Source: Lineus longissimus (taxonomy: Eukaryota; Nemertea; Pilidiophora; Heteronemertea; Lineidae). From it: a stretch of 64,000 bases of DNA. The stretch spans positions 10,709,501-10,773,500 of the forward strand of contig NC_088323.1 of assembly GCF_910592395.1 (NCBI RefSeq), given 5' to 3'. Both the position numbers and the translations under genes were made by a program. Numbering within the stretch: the first letter of the stretch is position 1; the number at the start of each line of letters is the position of its first letter. The notes beneath the pieces are model-generated. The model worked only from the letters and a program-made list of their open reading frames with translations, had not been told where the DNA came from and searched no databases. Below are positions 49,185 through 60,989 of this stretch, piece by piece.

Positions 49185-51689
49185 CTAATGCCAGTACTGT
49201 CTCCGAGAGTGCCAATCATGGAAACAGTTTCTTTTATCAGTGATACAAAGGGGAATGCGATTGCATGTAACACAACATGTTACTGCTTTGTTTCTGTAAT
49301 TACGATGCAAGCCTTGCCTTTTCACTTTCTCAGCACATACATGACAGTCTAACCTCTTCCCCAGGTGCCCAACCTCATGATACAGTCCATTCAGTCTCAG
49401 TTCCTCAACATCAGTCAGTGGCAAAGAGGGTGGGCGTCCTGCCTTCTTGCGAAAGGAGAGGTTGCGGATGAGACCATGAATGAGATCCATTTTGAATTCC
49501 ATATAGTCTCTATCGTTACCATTATTTCTCCTGTGTGGCTGAAAGTGATCTTCCATGATGAAGGCATTGAACACAGCCATCTCTAGGCCATATGAGAATA
49601 GCTTTTTCCATACTTTTCGTGATTTACGGGCAGCATTGTACAGTTTGATCATTTGATCGCCATGGTCAACACCGTTCATGTTTTCCTGATACGCAAGCAT
49701 GCCTGGTGGACAAGGGATGATGATCTCTGTGCCATCTGGTCTATGGCGCCTAACTTCCTGAACTGGTATAGGTGGGTGAATAGTAGAAAGCAGATAAACA
49801 GGTCTATTGTCATACCATGACAGAGCACAAAGATTGCCATTCACCCGCCATAAGAGGTCACCTCTCTGCTTTCTTCTTTCATCTGCCTTAGCAATTTTGA
49901 TTGCATCAGGAAGACCATGCCGATTTGATCGTACAGTTCCACAAGAGTACACACCTCTCTCATAAAGAGTGACACACATCTGGGGATTGGTGTAGAAATT
50001 GTCCGTATAAAGATGGTGATATACACCACCAAGGTCCTCTGTCAGATCTGTCACCACTCGATCACCAAGACCAAGTTCAGGATTTCCATCCACCCTACCA
50101 AGATAAACCTGGAATTTATAAATGTAGCCAGTGTCAGATTCGGCTAACACCCATAGCTTTATCCCCCATTTAGTGGGTTTTGATTTGATGTACTGTTTAT
50201 ATGCAACTCTCCCTTTGAATGCTACCATCGATTCATCAATCACAATGTCACGACGAAGCCTGTACTTCTGTGCAAATGAATTTGACAAAGCATTCAGAAA
50301 TGTACGGACACGAAAGATCTTGTCAAAGTTGGGTTCACCTCTTGCTGGCATCTGTGTATTGTCTGCTAGATGAAAGTACCTCCATATCTGCTCAAACCTT
50401 ACAATGGGGAAAATGTCCGCTATTCCTTTATGATACAGAAATTTGTCAGTCTCAGCCCAATAGTTCTCCAATCGTGGCTCATGCACAATGCCCATCAGCA
50501 AAAGAACGCCTACGAATGCCTCCATTTCTTCCCTGGTGACAGGAGTCCATGGCCTTTTATGTTTATTTGGTTCAGCCTGGGCCCGTTGGTCATGATACCT
50601 GTTAGTTTCCACTACCATCATATCCCATACAGCGTCTGTGAAGAAAACGTCGAAGTATGATTTTGCTCTGTTATTGGCTGGGTCTGCAAATCGAACATTT
50701 GGCCCCGGATTGGGCACAGTAAAATCATGTCGAACCTAGTCCCTTGCATCAAAGTGATCATCCCATTGTTCATTACGGAATTGGTCATTATTTTGACGCC
50801 CACGTTGACCACCCCTGCCAGCCCTACCTCTACCTCTCACTGGTGCACGGCCTCTGTTCTGACCTCTGCCTCTACCACGCACTGGTGCATGTCCACGACC
50901 TCTGTCCTGACATCTGCCATGACCAGGCCTCTGACGTGGCCTGCCTCTATTTCTTCGATCACCTTCGGGGGAATTCGAACAGCCAGGCTGTGGGGACGCT
51001 GTCCTTGTCCTTAGGCCTTGATGATCTACTGGACTTGGACTACGGCTGGAATTTTGACTACCAGAGGCAGAGTAAACCGAGCCCTCATCGCCTGAAAAAA
51101 AGATAGGAGTGATGAAGGACAAAGGGATATGAAGTGTATGAATTACACAATTCATTTGCAATGTTTTCAATAAAAGCATACAATCATACTTTTTTTGCTG
51201 TTTCTTTTGATTATCATACTAAAATCACCCCCATAAACCTACAAAACATGAATCAAAGAAAGGTAAACAATGCCAGATGCACCTTGTACTTCTGTTTACA
51301 AAACAGTAGGCCCTATGCGCATACAATGTGTACTCATCAGCATATCGTATACAGTACACTACTATACACTAGCGCTCATGGAGTGTATAGAACTCGGAGC
51401 CGTTGAAAACTTATCATGAAATTCAATTGTTTGTCTGTTTACCTGATGGAATGAAATCATCATCCCCTTCTGCATTATCGGCCTCACTTTCTGAGGCCTC
51501 CTGGTCACTGTAAGGGTATACATTGTCTGCATTCCCATCATCACTCACATCGTCAGGCCAGCCATCATCATCTGAATCACCTGGAGCCCCAGCTTCATCC
51601 TCAGAATCTGACAAACCACCATCTCTATTGTTCATAACATCCACCAACACATCAACCAGACTTAGTCTGTTTCGATATCTTGAAGACAT
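49185..51689 (-). CDS. piggyBac transposase, two exons, one in-frame TAG
   Basis: Exon 1 is 51,443-51,689 (start MSSRYRNRLSLVDVLV, then a strongly acidic region). Exon 2 is 49,185-51,091. Donor CAG|GTAAAC and acceptor TTTCAG|GCGATG join in phase. Exon 2 starts with an Arg-Gly-rich stretch (GRGHAPVRGRGRGQNRGRAP). It then meets TAG at 50,736-50,738 and continues in the same frame as the DDD domain. Counted from the GTG at 50,717: Asp161 (VIDESMVAFKGR), Asp240 (LYTDNFYTNP) and Asp351 (NGVDHGDQM). A C-terminal Cys-rich zinc domain follows (CHVCAEK, CCVTCNR, CFHDWH). The enzyme would cut and paste at TTAA. Apart from the TAG it looks intact, so a single change or readthrough decides function. Confidence 0.85.
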
Positions 51690-53443
51690 TGGCCGAAAAT
51701 CACTGAAAACGACCAAACAATTCACCAAATTCCACACTTCCACAACTGAAGCAGGACGCCGCCATTTGCATTCTTAGATCATAGCAACGGCCTTAGCAAC
51801 AGCATTGGCAGAGCACGACCACGCCATCTATGAATAGACAGTAGTACCTGGCCAGCAGACGATCTAATTGTATTCAATTAGCATGACTTGTGAGTGATTA
51901 GTAAAAGGGTTATGCAATTCGTACGAATTCGTACGATCACCGGTTAAAGGGTTAACCCTCCACGAACCAGAATTAACCCACCATCTTCAAATCTAAAATT
52001 TCAGCACAAACACCTCTTTTTATGGATAGAAATGAGCAAAAATGTCAATGTATCACCACAGAATGTCATATATTGATAGGTTACTGGCAAAACATATCGA
52101 TCTTCCACTAATAACTTTCTATTTATGCACTTTTACTGACTTTTTTAGGTGATAAACACGCACAGTGTATAAGCATGTACATTTACATGTAAGACTACTG
52201 TAGTGACCAAGCGGTATCATGCATCGGCTTTCGGCCTATATTACTCCCTGTGTTCGTACTTCATGAATGTCCAAACCATCATATGCCAATTGTCCAGTCT
52301 CCTAACAATCTTTTGAAAGTAGTTAGATGAAAATCTGTCCAGTTTTGGTTCCACAATGACCCAATTTGTGTCACGAAATTTTCGATCATAATCCAACATG
52401 GCGGCATTTTCACCAAAGTTCAAGATGTTCATTCAAAGCTATTTTTCTCTATGAAAATACATTGTAGCACACCTAGAAACGAGTTTTAAATGAATTATAA
52501 GGTAGGCAACCATGTCCCCATGGTGTTATTAATGAATTATGTGCATTGGTACAGGCGCAGTGGTAGATTTAAACAGGGGCGGCTACGGGCGGATCAGTGA
52601 GGAGCCGGGCGGGCGGCTACGGGCGGATCAGTAGCTAAAGGGTTAAACTCATGTTGACGGCATATAATGACCCAGACGCTACTCATTGGGTAAACATCCA
52701 CTACAAATAGTTGCTTTAACTTTTGTAAACATGTCACGAGTGCTCAAACAACCATTTTTGTGAGTGATGGTTTTTCCATGCTCCGTTCTGCGTTCACCGC
52801 TGTATAAATTAATGTAACAGGACTATACAGCAAATGCATGCAGGAGACGCATGCACTGAGCGTGCAGTGAACGAGTAAATCTTGGGAGTATCATACAGTA
52901 TGTATACTCCAAGGGTAAATAAATTAACACATGATGTCAACTGGTCAACAATATGATATTGCTAACGGTCATCCAAGCTATTTGAATGTAATATTCATAG
53001 GTAATCTTGTGATTGTAAGCAGATCTTTTGTAATAAGTAATTAGGCCCCACAACCCAATTTTCACTTCGAGTACTGAGCTGAGTAGGCCTAGGCCTATGC
53101 CATGCCATGGATATTTTCGCTATCTGCTAGTGGGTAGGGCCGATGCTTGACCGGGAGTATGAGTTGACTAAATTGATGATCTTACTCTTCTTATAGTCTT
53201 ATATTTATTACCATATTTAGTAGCCTTGGCCAGGGCAGGCTTTATTGTTGACGTGTCCATTGATTGTGCCTGCATGACTGCAGCTGAATGAAAAACATTC
53301 AGGGACTGTCTTGACAGCTGTGTTCAAGACAAACCACGCCATCTCACAACTATTGCATGATTAAACCCTAACAATGACAAGTTCTTCCTCAAACTCTCCC
53401 TTTCATATCGACAGGTGAGCACAATGGCCCTGGCCATTTCATT

Positions 53444-55286
53444 TATTGTGTCACCATCAAACAAGTTCTATCTGTGAAGTTATGAGAGGTGTACATTTTC
53501 AATAGAGCGCATGGGCAGTTGGTCTTAAAATTAGATAGTATTTGATCAGGGGAGCATCCATCATCCTGAGATCAGGCTTTACGTCGTTTGAATTATCAAG
53601 ACAGAGGCGGCGTATATTGCAAACAACTGGTGTCAACTGGTGTCAACTACTCCTTCTCAAATGCCGGCGAGGCTGTGGGCAGTATGACTTTGAGATAACT
53701 CTTCTTGAGACTTGACTGGCCTATAGCCAGATAGATAGCCTATCTGAGGCATTCAGTAGCCTTAAATGTTGCTGTGCTTCCTCAGAATCCTGAAGAAAAA
53801 ATGGCTGTGATTAGATGAGTGAGCAGCATACCATTATCAGGATAAAAAAAAAGGTAGGTGGGTTTATATATATATATATATGCATGATGAGTGTTCTATT
53901 CCCTCTGACGGCGCTGAATCTGCTGCGTCCAGAAATCAAAACCGTAATGTCATTTTGTAGGGGAGGTGCTGTCAAATTTTCGGACGAGTTTGCAATTGTG
54001 TCACAGTTGGTGGCATTGGGCAAGAATGTAAGTTGGCTCATTCTCAGCAGTGAATTTCGCGGTTCAAGACATTCCCTCGGAATTGTGAGCAATGTCATAG
54101 TTGCGCAGTTATGTTCTGTACGCCTGAAGCTACATGTAGACATCAGCCATTTTCGTTGGAGAGAAATGATGATAAATTTAAAAATAGGAAGGAATAAAAT
54201 CACTTCAAGCCAATGGTATATAAGTCAATCATCCGCTCAACACACCAGGTGGGATGTCTAGATTGATTCTTGTGATTGGTTTTTCTCAATGCCAATACTA
54301 GTTTCACAACGAATCTCTGTGTGGGGTTCGATTATAGCTGAAGAATATTAAAATGATGATTTTTAACAGAGTTTGTCAGAAGTTATGCGATGTCCATTCC
54401 ATTTGACGATCCAAAAGTTTCAAGGATCTTACAAAATGGCAAAATGTCATCAGATTAGCGATTTCAGGCAGGAATCTTTCATCCCAATGTGGATTCTTAA
54501 TGCATGTTAATAGCTCAAAATCACCCAGACTCTTCTTATGGGGTAAACCTCCACTGAGAATAATTGCTTTAACCTCGGTAAACATAGGTAATGAGTGCTG
54601 AAATCAACCTTCGAATGTAAACAAACTGCTGCCATTAGGCATTATTGTCATCAGAGTTGTTGAATATTTTCTCCTCATCTTTTTCAGCTCATCAGGGGGA
54701 TGCTTAGCCTGCATTTTGCAGTAACTGTGAATGTGGATTGAAGAATTGCAGACGTTTCAGCTTGTTTTTTACTCACTCGTTTATTTTCCCAAGGCGAGAG
54801 GTTCAAGCAACAATAGAAACAAGGACAGACATTAAGAACAATGAAGAAGACTTTGTAAACACATAAAAACAGAAGAAATGGTGTGACATGACAAATATTC
54901 ACACTGATCTATTTTCGGACAAAAAGGAAAAATGGACAGCACCTGTCCTTACAGGATTTGCTTATACCGAATTATCGGATGCCCAGGTCAACCTTTCATG
55001 ACAGGACCATCCACTTAAAATGCTGATTTATTACAATTACTCAATAAAGTTTCTTATCTATTTACACGATGCTGACTCCTTTGTCTACTGCCGCCCACAA
55101 ACACAGATGGTGACGTGCGGCCACAGCAGCCAAAAATTGCCGATTTGTAAAATATGAACTGGAAAACGCAGTCTCCGCGACCATGCCGTGTTTGATGTCC
55201 TGCCCTAAACCTAGGCGGTGCCACCAATCAGAGAAGACGTTGTGACAATGTCAATAGGACAACTGAAAGGATGTCCACAACAGTAA
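53444..55286. other. repeat-rich interval without a recognised gene
   Basis: A TA microsatellite lies at 53,863-53,882. 54,190-54,480 copies the dispersed repeat of 44,630-44,716 and 47,400-47,800 (CCATCCGCTCAACACACCAG, GATGTCCATTCCATTTGACG). The 148-codon frame at 53,815-54,261 runs through this repeat and is not supported as a gene. Confidence 0.5.
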
Positions 55287-55460
55287 CCACATCACAAGAG
55301 ACCCAGCATGCAGTATTGACAGAGAAGAGTGGTGGCACACTCGTAGAACTGGCTAATGACCTTGCACCATCCAATGGCTATTCAACATCAGTGCTCACTC
55401 AGCCACCAGAAAGAAGAATCAATAGAGTCCATCCAGTATTTCATTGATTCTCACTGTAAT
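55287..55460 (+). repeat. diverged copy of the 9,776-9,915 sequence
   Basis: ACCACATCACA, CCTTGCACC, TCAGTGCTCA, CAGAA(A/G)AA and TATTTCATT..TTCACTGTAAT occur in the same order in both copies. Confidence 0.55.
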
Positions 55461-55589
55461 TATTACTAGTAGGACTAACCTCAAAATGGAGTGAATTATG
55501 AAAACAGCATGTCGCAGTTGATTTGAAAAGATATCATTGCTTTTGTAAATCTTTTACTCTCTTTTAGTGCTGAGTAGCAATCGTACCCC

Positions 55590-55879
55590 AGGGTTTCCGC
55601 CAGGATTAAATTTGAGGGGAGGAAAAAAAAAAAAATTTCTAAAAATATTTTTGTAAAATTTTTTTTTCTTAAAAGGTTGTATGACCCCTCCTGAGACATT
55701 TTTTTGCCCCAAAACCGCTACAATGGGCTCCCAAATGCTCTTATTTTACATATCAAAACATTAAAATTACTCATTTGACAGTTAAACAAACTTTAGTGCT
55801 CAAAATTAAGGGGGGGATATCCCCCTTGAAATATTTTAGGGGGGATGAATCCCCCCATCCCCCCTCTGGCGGGAACCCT
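55590..55879. mobile_element. 290-bp MITE, possibly hAT-like
   Basis: AGGGTTTCCGCCAG at the left end and its near-inverse CTGGCGGGAACCCT at the right end are bordered by TACCC on both sides. CAGGG-type ends are common in hAT elements, but the duplication here is 5-6 bp, not the usual 8. Confidence 0.55.
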
Positions 55880-56925
55880 CTACCCCTCGACTAAGTTCTG
55901 ACATTGCATACTGGTTGTCTCTATGCTGTATGATGTGACTATGTGGGCTGCTTTGTCACAGCATATTGGAGGAATTGATGTAAACATCAAGACTGCAGTT
56001 ACTGTATATACTCGAGTACAGGTCGATCTCATGTACAGATGACCCCCTAACTGGAACCATCTAATCTATTAATTTTTGGCTCACCGTAGGGGAGTCTACA
56101 ACAATGCTGTGTCCGTCTTCTGTATCGCAAGCGTGTGATAGGTTAAAACGTAGCCCTCCATGGCGGTTGAGAGAGGGGGACTCCCGTCTCTCGTAGATAG
56201 CTTCCTTCACCCCTCTCTCGAACCAATGTTCCTTCTTGTCGAAATGACAACATTCTTGCACATTATTATTGCCTCAACTACCCCCTTACTTATTCACAAT
56301 TCGACTAGTTAGAGGAAGTACAATCAACTCATCTTTTGGAAACTCATAAAGTGATACCTCTGCTATGTATTTCAATAATAAATTTGTCAAAAATAGGTTG
56401 AAAAAATATTTTTTAAGAGTGAACTTCTAAAAAACAACATATTCCATGGACAGTTCGGCTGAATAAAGCCATCATGTTGCAAAGATACTTATCAAAATAC
56501 AAAATCTGAAGTAGGAATAGGTTCACTATTAAACCTAGGTCATGAACTATATGAAATATTGTTAAAATTTTTGAAGAATTACAGGATATACACCACTTTG
56601 AAATTTAGCCGAAATCAGTTAAAAAATTACCTATTGCTCAGTGTATTTTTAAAAATTCTCAAACGGTGGGGAAATTAGAAAATTGGCAACACTGGTCTCT
56701 CATTTCATGCTATTGGCTATAACTGAAAAGAGTTTCACAAAAAACATGTGCGAGGGAAAAGTCCTTTAGAATTGATGATTTTATTAGACAAATCATGTGA
56801 AAAAATAAAGTTTCTTAAAAAGGCAAGAAAAATGATGCCACAGCGAAACAAAAGGCAGTCAGTGATAGGATCAACCATATGATAACATTAACATGATAAA
56901 AAGCAGCGTTATTTACCAACATCAA
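55880..56925. other. gene-poor flank; Helentron-type head fragment
   Basis: TTTTTGGCTCACCGTAGGGG at about 56,077 matches the head at 17,505. Nothing else is recognised. Confidence 0.5.
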
Positions 56926-57360
56926 TGTGCTGTCCAAATTGGTTTCTTAGGCAAGTGCCGTATTAAATGCGTTCTCTTATAGTCTCTTCGTCTTGATGTT
57001 CTTAGTGGTATACGTCGTCTCATGCACGGGCGACCTCGTACGGATCCTTGAGAAACAATAATGTCATCAACGACTCAGTCTCTGTTAACGTCAGCATTTA
57101 TTTCTCGACTTGATTACCTTGGTTACATCAGCTTGATTAGAATCGTGAACGTAGTGAACGATTATACGATACTTTTAGACCTAACCGTCCTTATACAACG
57201 TACTTAAGCTTAGTCTTCTTTACTGGTACCAGCAATTTTGGCAGTTTAAAATCGACAAGGTTACGGCCTACGCCTAATGTCTGCGCGTGGCAAAACCGGC
57301 ATTCTTTCTTGAAGCGCCGACAAGTCTTTCTAACAATTACATGCGCATGCGCGCGAACAT
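56926..57360 (-). repeat. 3' LTR of the BEL/Pao element
   Basis: On the minus strand it starts TGTTCGCGCGCATGCGC right after a purine tract and ends with GGACAGCACA, giving TG...CA. AATAAATGCTGACG at about 57,103 is a likely poly(A) signal. Length is about 435 bp. Confidence 0.75.
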
Positions 57361-57374
57361 CCCCGCCCCCCAAT
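57361..57374 (-). promoter_or_regulatory. polypurine tract
   Basis: On the minus strand TTGGGGGGCGGGGA lies directly next to the LTR start. It is the usual primer site for plus-strand DNA synthesis. Confidence 0.65.
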
Positions 57375-57511
57375 TGCAGAGATAGTCCTTGAACGAAGTA
57401 ATTACTCAACAAATTAATTAACACTAAAATGTCCTAATGATTGCAGACACAAATATCTACTTATCTCGATCCTCTAAGAATGCGCAAGCTCTGGTGTCTC
57501 CTGAAGTCTAC

Positions 57512-58741
57512 TTAGCTACTGGCAACAGGTATGCCCTCAGAGTGTCCATCACTTATCAAAAACGTCTCAGCTGATTCTAGCAGAAGGCACAACTTCGCAA
57601 TCGGGCATGTGAGAGAAGAGAACCTTGTCTTAACGTCAGCGGAACGTACCAGCCCTTTACCGTCCTCTCTTATGGATTCTACCTTGGCCATAAGCCACGA
57701 ATTTCTTGGTGCTGAGTTATCTATTATCAACACAATGTCTCCTGGTTCCAAATTTCGCGATGGCCTGAGCCATTTACGGCGTTCCTGTAACGTCTGCAAG
57801 TACTCCGTGTACCATCTTCTCCAGAAGTTGTCAGCTAAGAATTGGATTCGTCTCCAACGTTTTCTCGAGTAACAATCCCGAGATTCGAAGATACCTGGGT
57901 GAAGCGGAGTTTCCAAGCGAAGTGTGAGCAGAGCATTTGGAGTTAGAGGAGTTAGATCCTGTGGGTCATCTGATGCCTGAGTAAGGGGACGATTATTTAC
58001 GATACACTCTTCTTCACAGAAGAGCGTTCTGAGTCCCTCGTCGTCGAGCTTGATAGTTTGTTCGTGCAGAAGTGAGTACATGACCTTGCAAATAGTTCTG
58101 ATCGGGCGTTCCCATAGTCCTCCGAAATGGGAAGCGGACGGATGTTTGAACTCCCATGTGATGTTCTTGTTCCGCATATAGTCTACTATTTGATCCTTAT
58201 TCCAAGTCTTGATGGCCTCCCGAAGCTCGGCTTTAGCAACTACCAGGTTCGTCCCATTGTCCGAGTGCATTACCGTAGGGGCTCCTCTCCTGCACACGAA
58301 TCTTCTAATGGCTTGTATGCAGGCGCTAGTATCTAGAGAGTGAGCAACTTCAATATGTATAGCTCTTATGGCATAGCATGTGAACACAACACCATAGTGT
58401 TTATGCTCGCTCCTCCCTATCTTGATGATGAATGGGCCTAAGTAGTCCATGCCAGTACGTGTAAAGGGTGGTTCACCTACCGTGACACGGTCCACATGCA
58501 GATCGGCCATCTTCTGCTGCATGGCTTTAGCCTGCTACCTCCGACAAATTACGCATCTATATACTATTTTCTTGATGAGGTTGATTGCTCCTGGTATCCA
58601 GTACATGTACTTGGCTCTGAGGTGAGACAGAACTACATTTCTGCCCAAGTGTCCCACCTTTCTATGGAGATCCTCCAAGATTCTAGTTGCCACCGGTGAC
58701 TTCCTTGGTATCAGTATCTGGTGCTTCTGCTCCTTGGTCAA
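57512..58741 (-). pseudogene. BEL/Pao integrase
   Basis: 58,535-58,741 holds the zinc-binding domain (His-Val-Gly-His region LHRKVGHLGRN and RCVICRR). An in-frame TAG at 58,535-58,537 separates it from the 336-codon core frame. The core has Asp26 (TGMDYLGP), Asp88 (VMHSDNGTN) and Glu138 (HFGGLWERP), the DDE triad that joins element DNA to the genome. The C-terminal DUF5641-like tail follows (KRWRRIQFLADNFWRRWYTE, LEPGDIVLI). The 3' end lies 138 bp before the polypurine tract. The core is intact but the TAG and upstream shifts break the polyprotein. Confidence 0.9.
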
Positions 58742-58788
58742 GGAGGCTGCCTTTCCTAATCTCTCGCCTACGCGCAGGAGTCCATCCT

Positions 58789-59918
58789 CTATGTATGGGT
58801 CAAGCCTTTGGATTGACTGGTTCCTTTGACTCCACTAGAGTTCAATGCCATTATTTCACTCCTATAGAACCTTTCCTGCTCATGCTTGATAATGCACTTC
58901 TCTGCATTTTCTAGATCCTCAACAGTGAGTGTTCCATCTTGAGCTTGTCTTGTTCTCCATTTTAACATACGGGCGACAGCTCCTTTCATGATTTGCCACC
59001 TTGAGATTCTCTCGAAAAGCCCTTCTAGCCCTGTAGGTTGATCCTCCAGTTCCACTGCTGCATTTACGACGTCTTCAGTCCCTTTTCGTACCTCAGGGTG
59101 TCGTCACCAATTCTCTTGGGAATATCTTGCTCTTGCCATTCGTCCTCCTCCTTGACGAGAAACTCCGGACCGTTTAGCCAGAAGGCTGTATCCACTGGAT
59201 TCCTAAGTTTCAGACCTCTAGACACCAAATCGGCCGGATTTGTCTTGTTATTAACGTAGTGCCATTGGCTCGGCTTGCTCCCCTCTTGGATGCTGGTCAG
59301 ACGATTGGCTACAAATGTATGGAATCTACTGATGGTATCATTGATGTACCTCAACACTGACATACTGTCAGTCCAATATTCGACTCGCTCAGATTCATAA
59401 TCCAACTCCCTCAAGACAACAGCGGCACTCTTCACAGCAATGGTTGCAGCTGTGAGTTCCATTCTAGGTATGGTCACTTTCTTCAAAGGAGCCACCCTTG
59501 CCCTTCCAAATAGTAGACTACTATGAAGCTGAGAGCTATCTCTGTCTTTGATCCGCACGTAAGCTGCTACACCATAAGCCTTCTCGCTCACATCAGCAAG
59601 CACATGCAGCTGGTATGAAACGTCTGTGAATTCTGCAGGTGTAAGAGATCGAGGAATCTCTAAGTTCTCAAGTAGCATGATGTCCTTGAGCCATTGGTTC
59701 CATTGACTTAAATCCATCTCGTCTATGATATCATCCCAGCTGATTCCCTGCTTAGTCAGTTTCTGAAGTAGCATCTTGGCTGGTAGGACATACGGTGCAG
59801 CCAAACCTATTGGGTCGTAGACGGTACTAACAAGCGATAAGATTCCTCTCCTTGTCGGTGGTTTGTGGTTGAGTGAAAGCTGAAAACCCAGAGTGTCCTT
59901 TGCAGGATTCCACATCAC
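58789..59918 (-). pseudogene. BEL/Pao RNase H and linker to integrase
   Basis: 59,064-59,918 starts in the RT thumb/connection (STVYDPIGLAAPYVLP) and has RNase H residues in HVLADVSEKAYG, IPRMELTAA and YWTDSMSVL. A frameshift near 59,060 moves into 58,789-59,055, the helical linker (ERISRWQIMKGAVARML). A second shift near 58,795 leads to the integrase zinc domain. RNase H removes the RNA strand during reverse transcription. Confidence 0.85.
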
Positions 59919-60977
59919 TCCTAAAATCCTCTCCTCTGGGATTGTGTCACTGTTTTCAAAGTTTTTTTGTAACTCCTTAGAGCAGTCCTCTGTCGGTATT
60001 GATTCAATGATCTCTATGTCATTACTAGACCGACCCGTGAGGTTAAAACCTCCCTTTTCTAATATCCTTTTGGTGCCTTTGTCTTCTCTATTCCATCAGC
60101 TGGCTTCGTGACAGAGTCGAGGTAGTCATCCACATAGAAACTACGTAGTAGGTGATCAGCAGTGCCATACTCCAAGTTGGTACTGATGGTCTTCTGTAGC
60201 GCCACATTTGTGCACGCCCGTGAGGATGCCGCCCCGAATAGATGCACGGTCATTCGGTATTCCTTTGGCTTCAGCATCATGTCTCCTCCCGGCCACCATA
60301 GGAATCGTAGAAAGTCTCTCTGATTAGCAGGAACATTAACCTGGAAAAACATCTTCTCTATATCTGCCATTATTGCCACCGGTTGTTGTCGAAAACTCAA
60401 TAACACTCCAAGGAGGTCGTTGGTCAGATTTGGCCCTTGCAAAAGTACATCGTTCAGTGACGATGTTTGCCGAGCAATCAAATACTATTCTAATCTTCTG
60501 GGGCTTTCTTGGCGGATAAACTCTGTGGTGCGGAATAAACCAAACTCTACCGTCACTTCTGCTAAGCACGTCTTGCGGGACCTCCTTCGCATACCCTTTG
60601 TCTATAATCTTGGTCATGAAGTCCTTGTAGTCACTGCTGAACTTCTCATTGCCCAGTAGCTTTGCTCTTAATGACTGTAGCCTTTTCTCAGCTTGTTTCC
60701 TGTTATCTGGAAGCATCGGGTTATCATCACGAAAAGGCAGTCCTATTTCATAGTGCCCATCTACAAGTTTGATTGACTTGTTGGCCTTTTCCATGAACAC
60801 CTTGTCTTCAACAGACGGCTGCTTCTTCATGTCGATACCCTTCTCTGGGAAGTCAATCTCAATGCTTGCCCTTACAAGGTGCTCCAGTCTTTCATCACTT
60901 TCCAATCCTTCTAGTGTCACTAACTCTGCCCGATTTACTGAGTGTGGTTCTTCGCCTTCAGTTCCTTCGCGTACCAT
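59919..60977 (-). pseudogene. BEL/Pao reverse transcriptase
   Basis: 60,336-60,977 holds the RT fingers, with WFIPHHRVY and [10 protein letters not shown]. After a frame change near 60,470, 60,059-60,481 has the palm with [11 protein letters not shown] (motif A Asp) and [10 protein letters not shown] (catalytic Asp pair), so polymerase residues are kept. The frame is lost again between 60,059 and 59,918. A TAG at 60,990-60,992, in frame with this ORF, separates RT from protease. Confidence 0.85.
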
Positions 60978-60989
60978 GTTCCAAACAAC

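Larger units (their letters stand above)
48032..51951. mobile_element. inner piggyBac element with transposase, 3.9 kb
   Basis: CCCTTTAACCGGTGA at the left end and its perfect inverse TCACCGGTTAAAGGG at the right end are flanked by TTAA (48,028-48,031; 51,952-51,955). It contains a two-exon transposase gene on the minus strand and a diverged direct repeat at 48,100-48,740. Confidence 0.9.
47836..52642. mobile_element. outer piggyBac-like element, 4.8 kb
   Basis: CCCTTTAGCTACT at the left end and its perfect inverse AGTAGCTAAAGGG at the right end are each flanked outside by TTAA (47,832-47,835; 52,643-52,646). piggyBac elements duplicate TTAA. It has no transposase of its own apart from the one in the nested inner element. 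Confidence 0.8.
46842..53443 (+). mobile_element. Helentron-type element carrying nested piggyBac elements
   Basis: The head AGCTCACCTGTCGGGTGAG pairs with the tail CGACAGGTGAGC (53,409-53,420), a 12-bp inverse match. The tail then has the hairpin AATGGCCCTGGCCATT and TCATT. The head matches this tail better than the 38,827 tail does (12 versus 8 bases), which supports pairing. Most of the 6.6 kb is the piggyBac-like insertion at 47,836-52,642. Confidence 0.65.

Noticed and set aside
50727-51106. Plus-strand frames opposite the RG-rich exon
   Set aside because: Shadows of the minus-strand piggyBac exon.
53815-54261. 148-codon plus-strand frame
   Set aside because: It runs through a TA microsatellite and a dispersed repeat also found at 44,630 and 47,400; no protein features.
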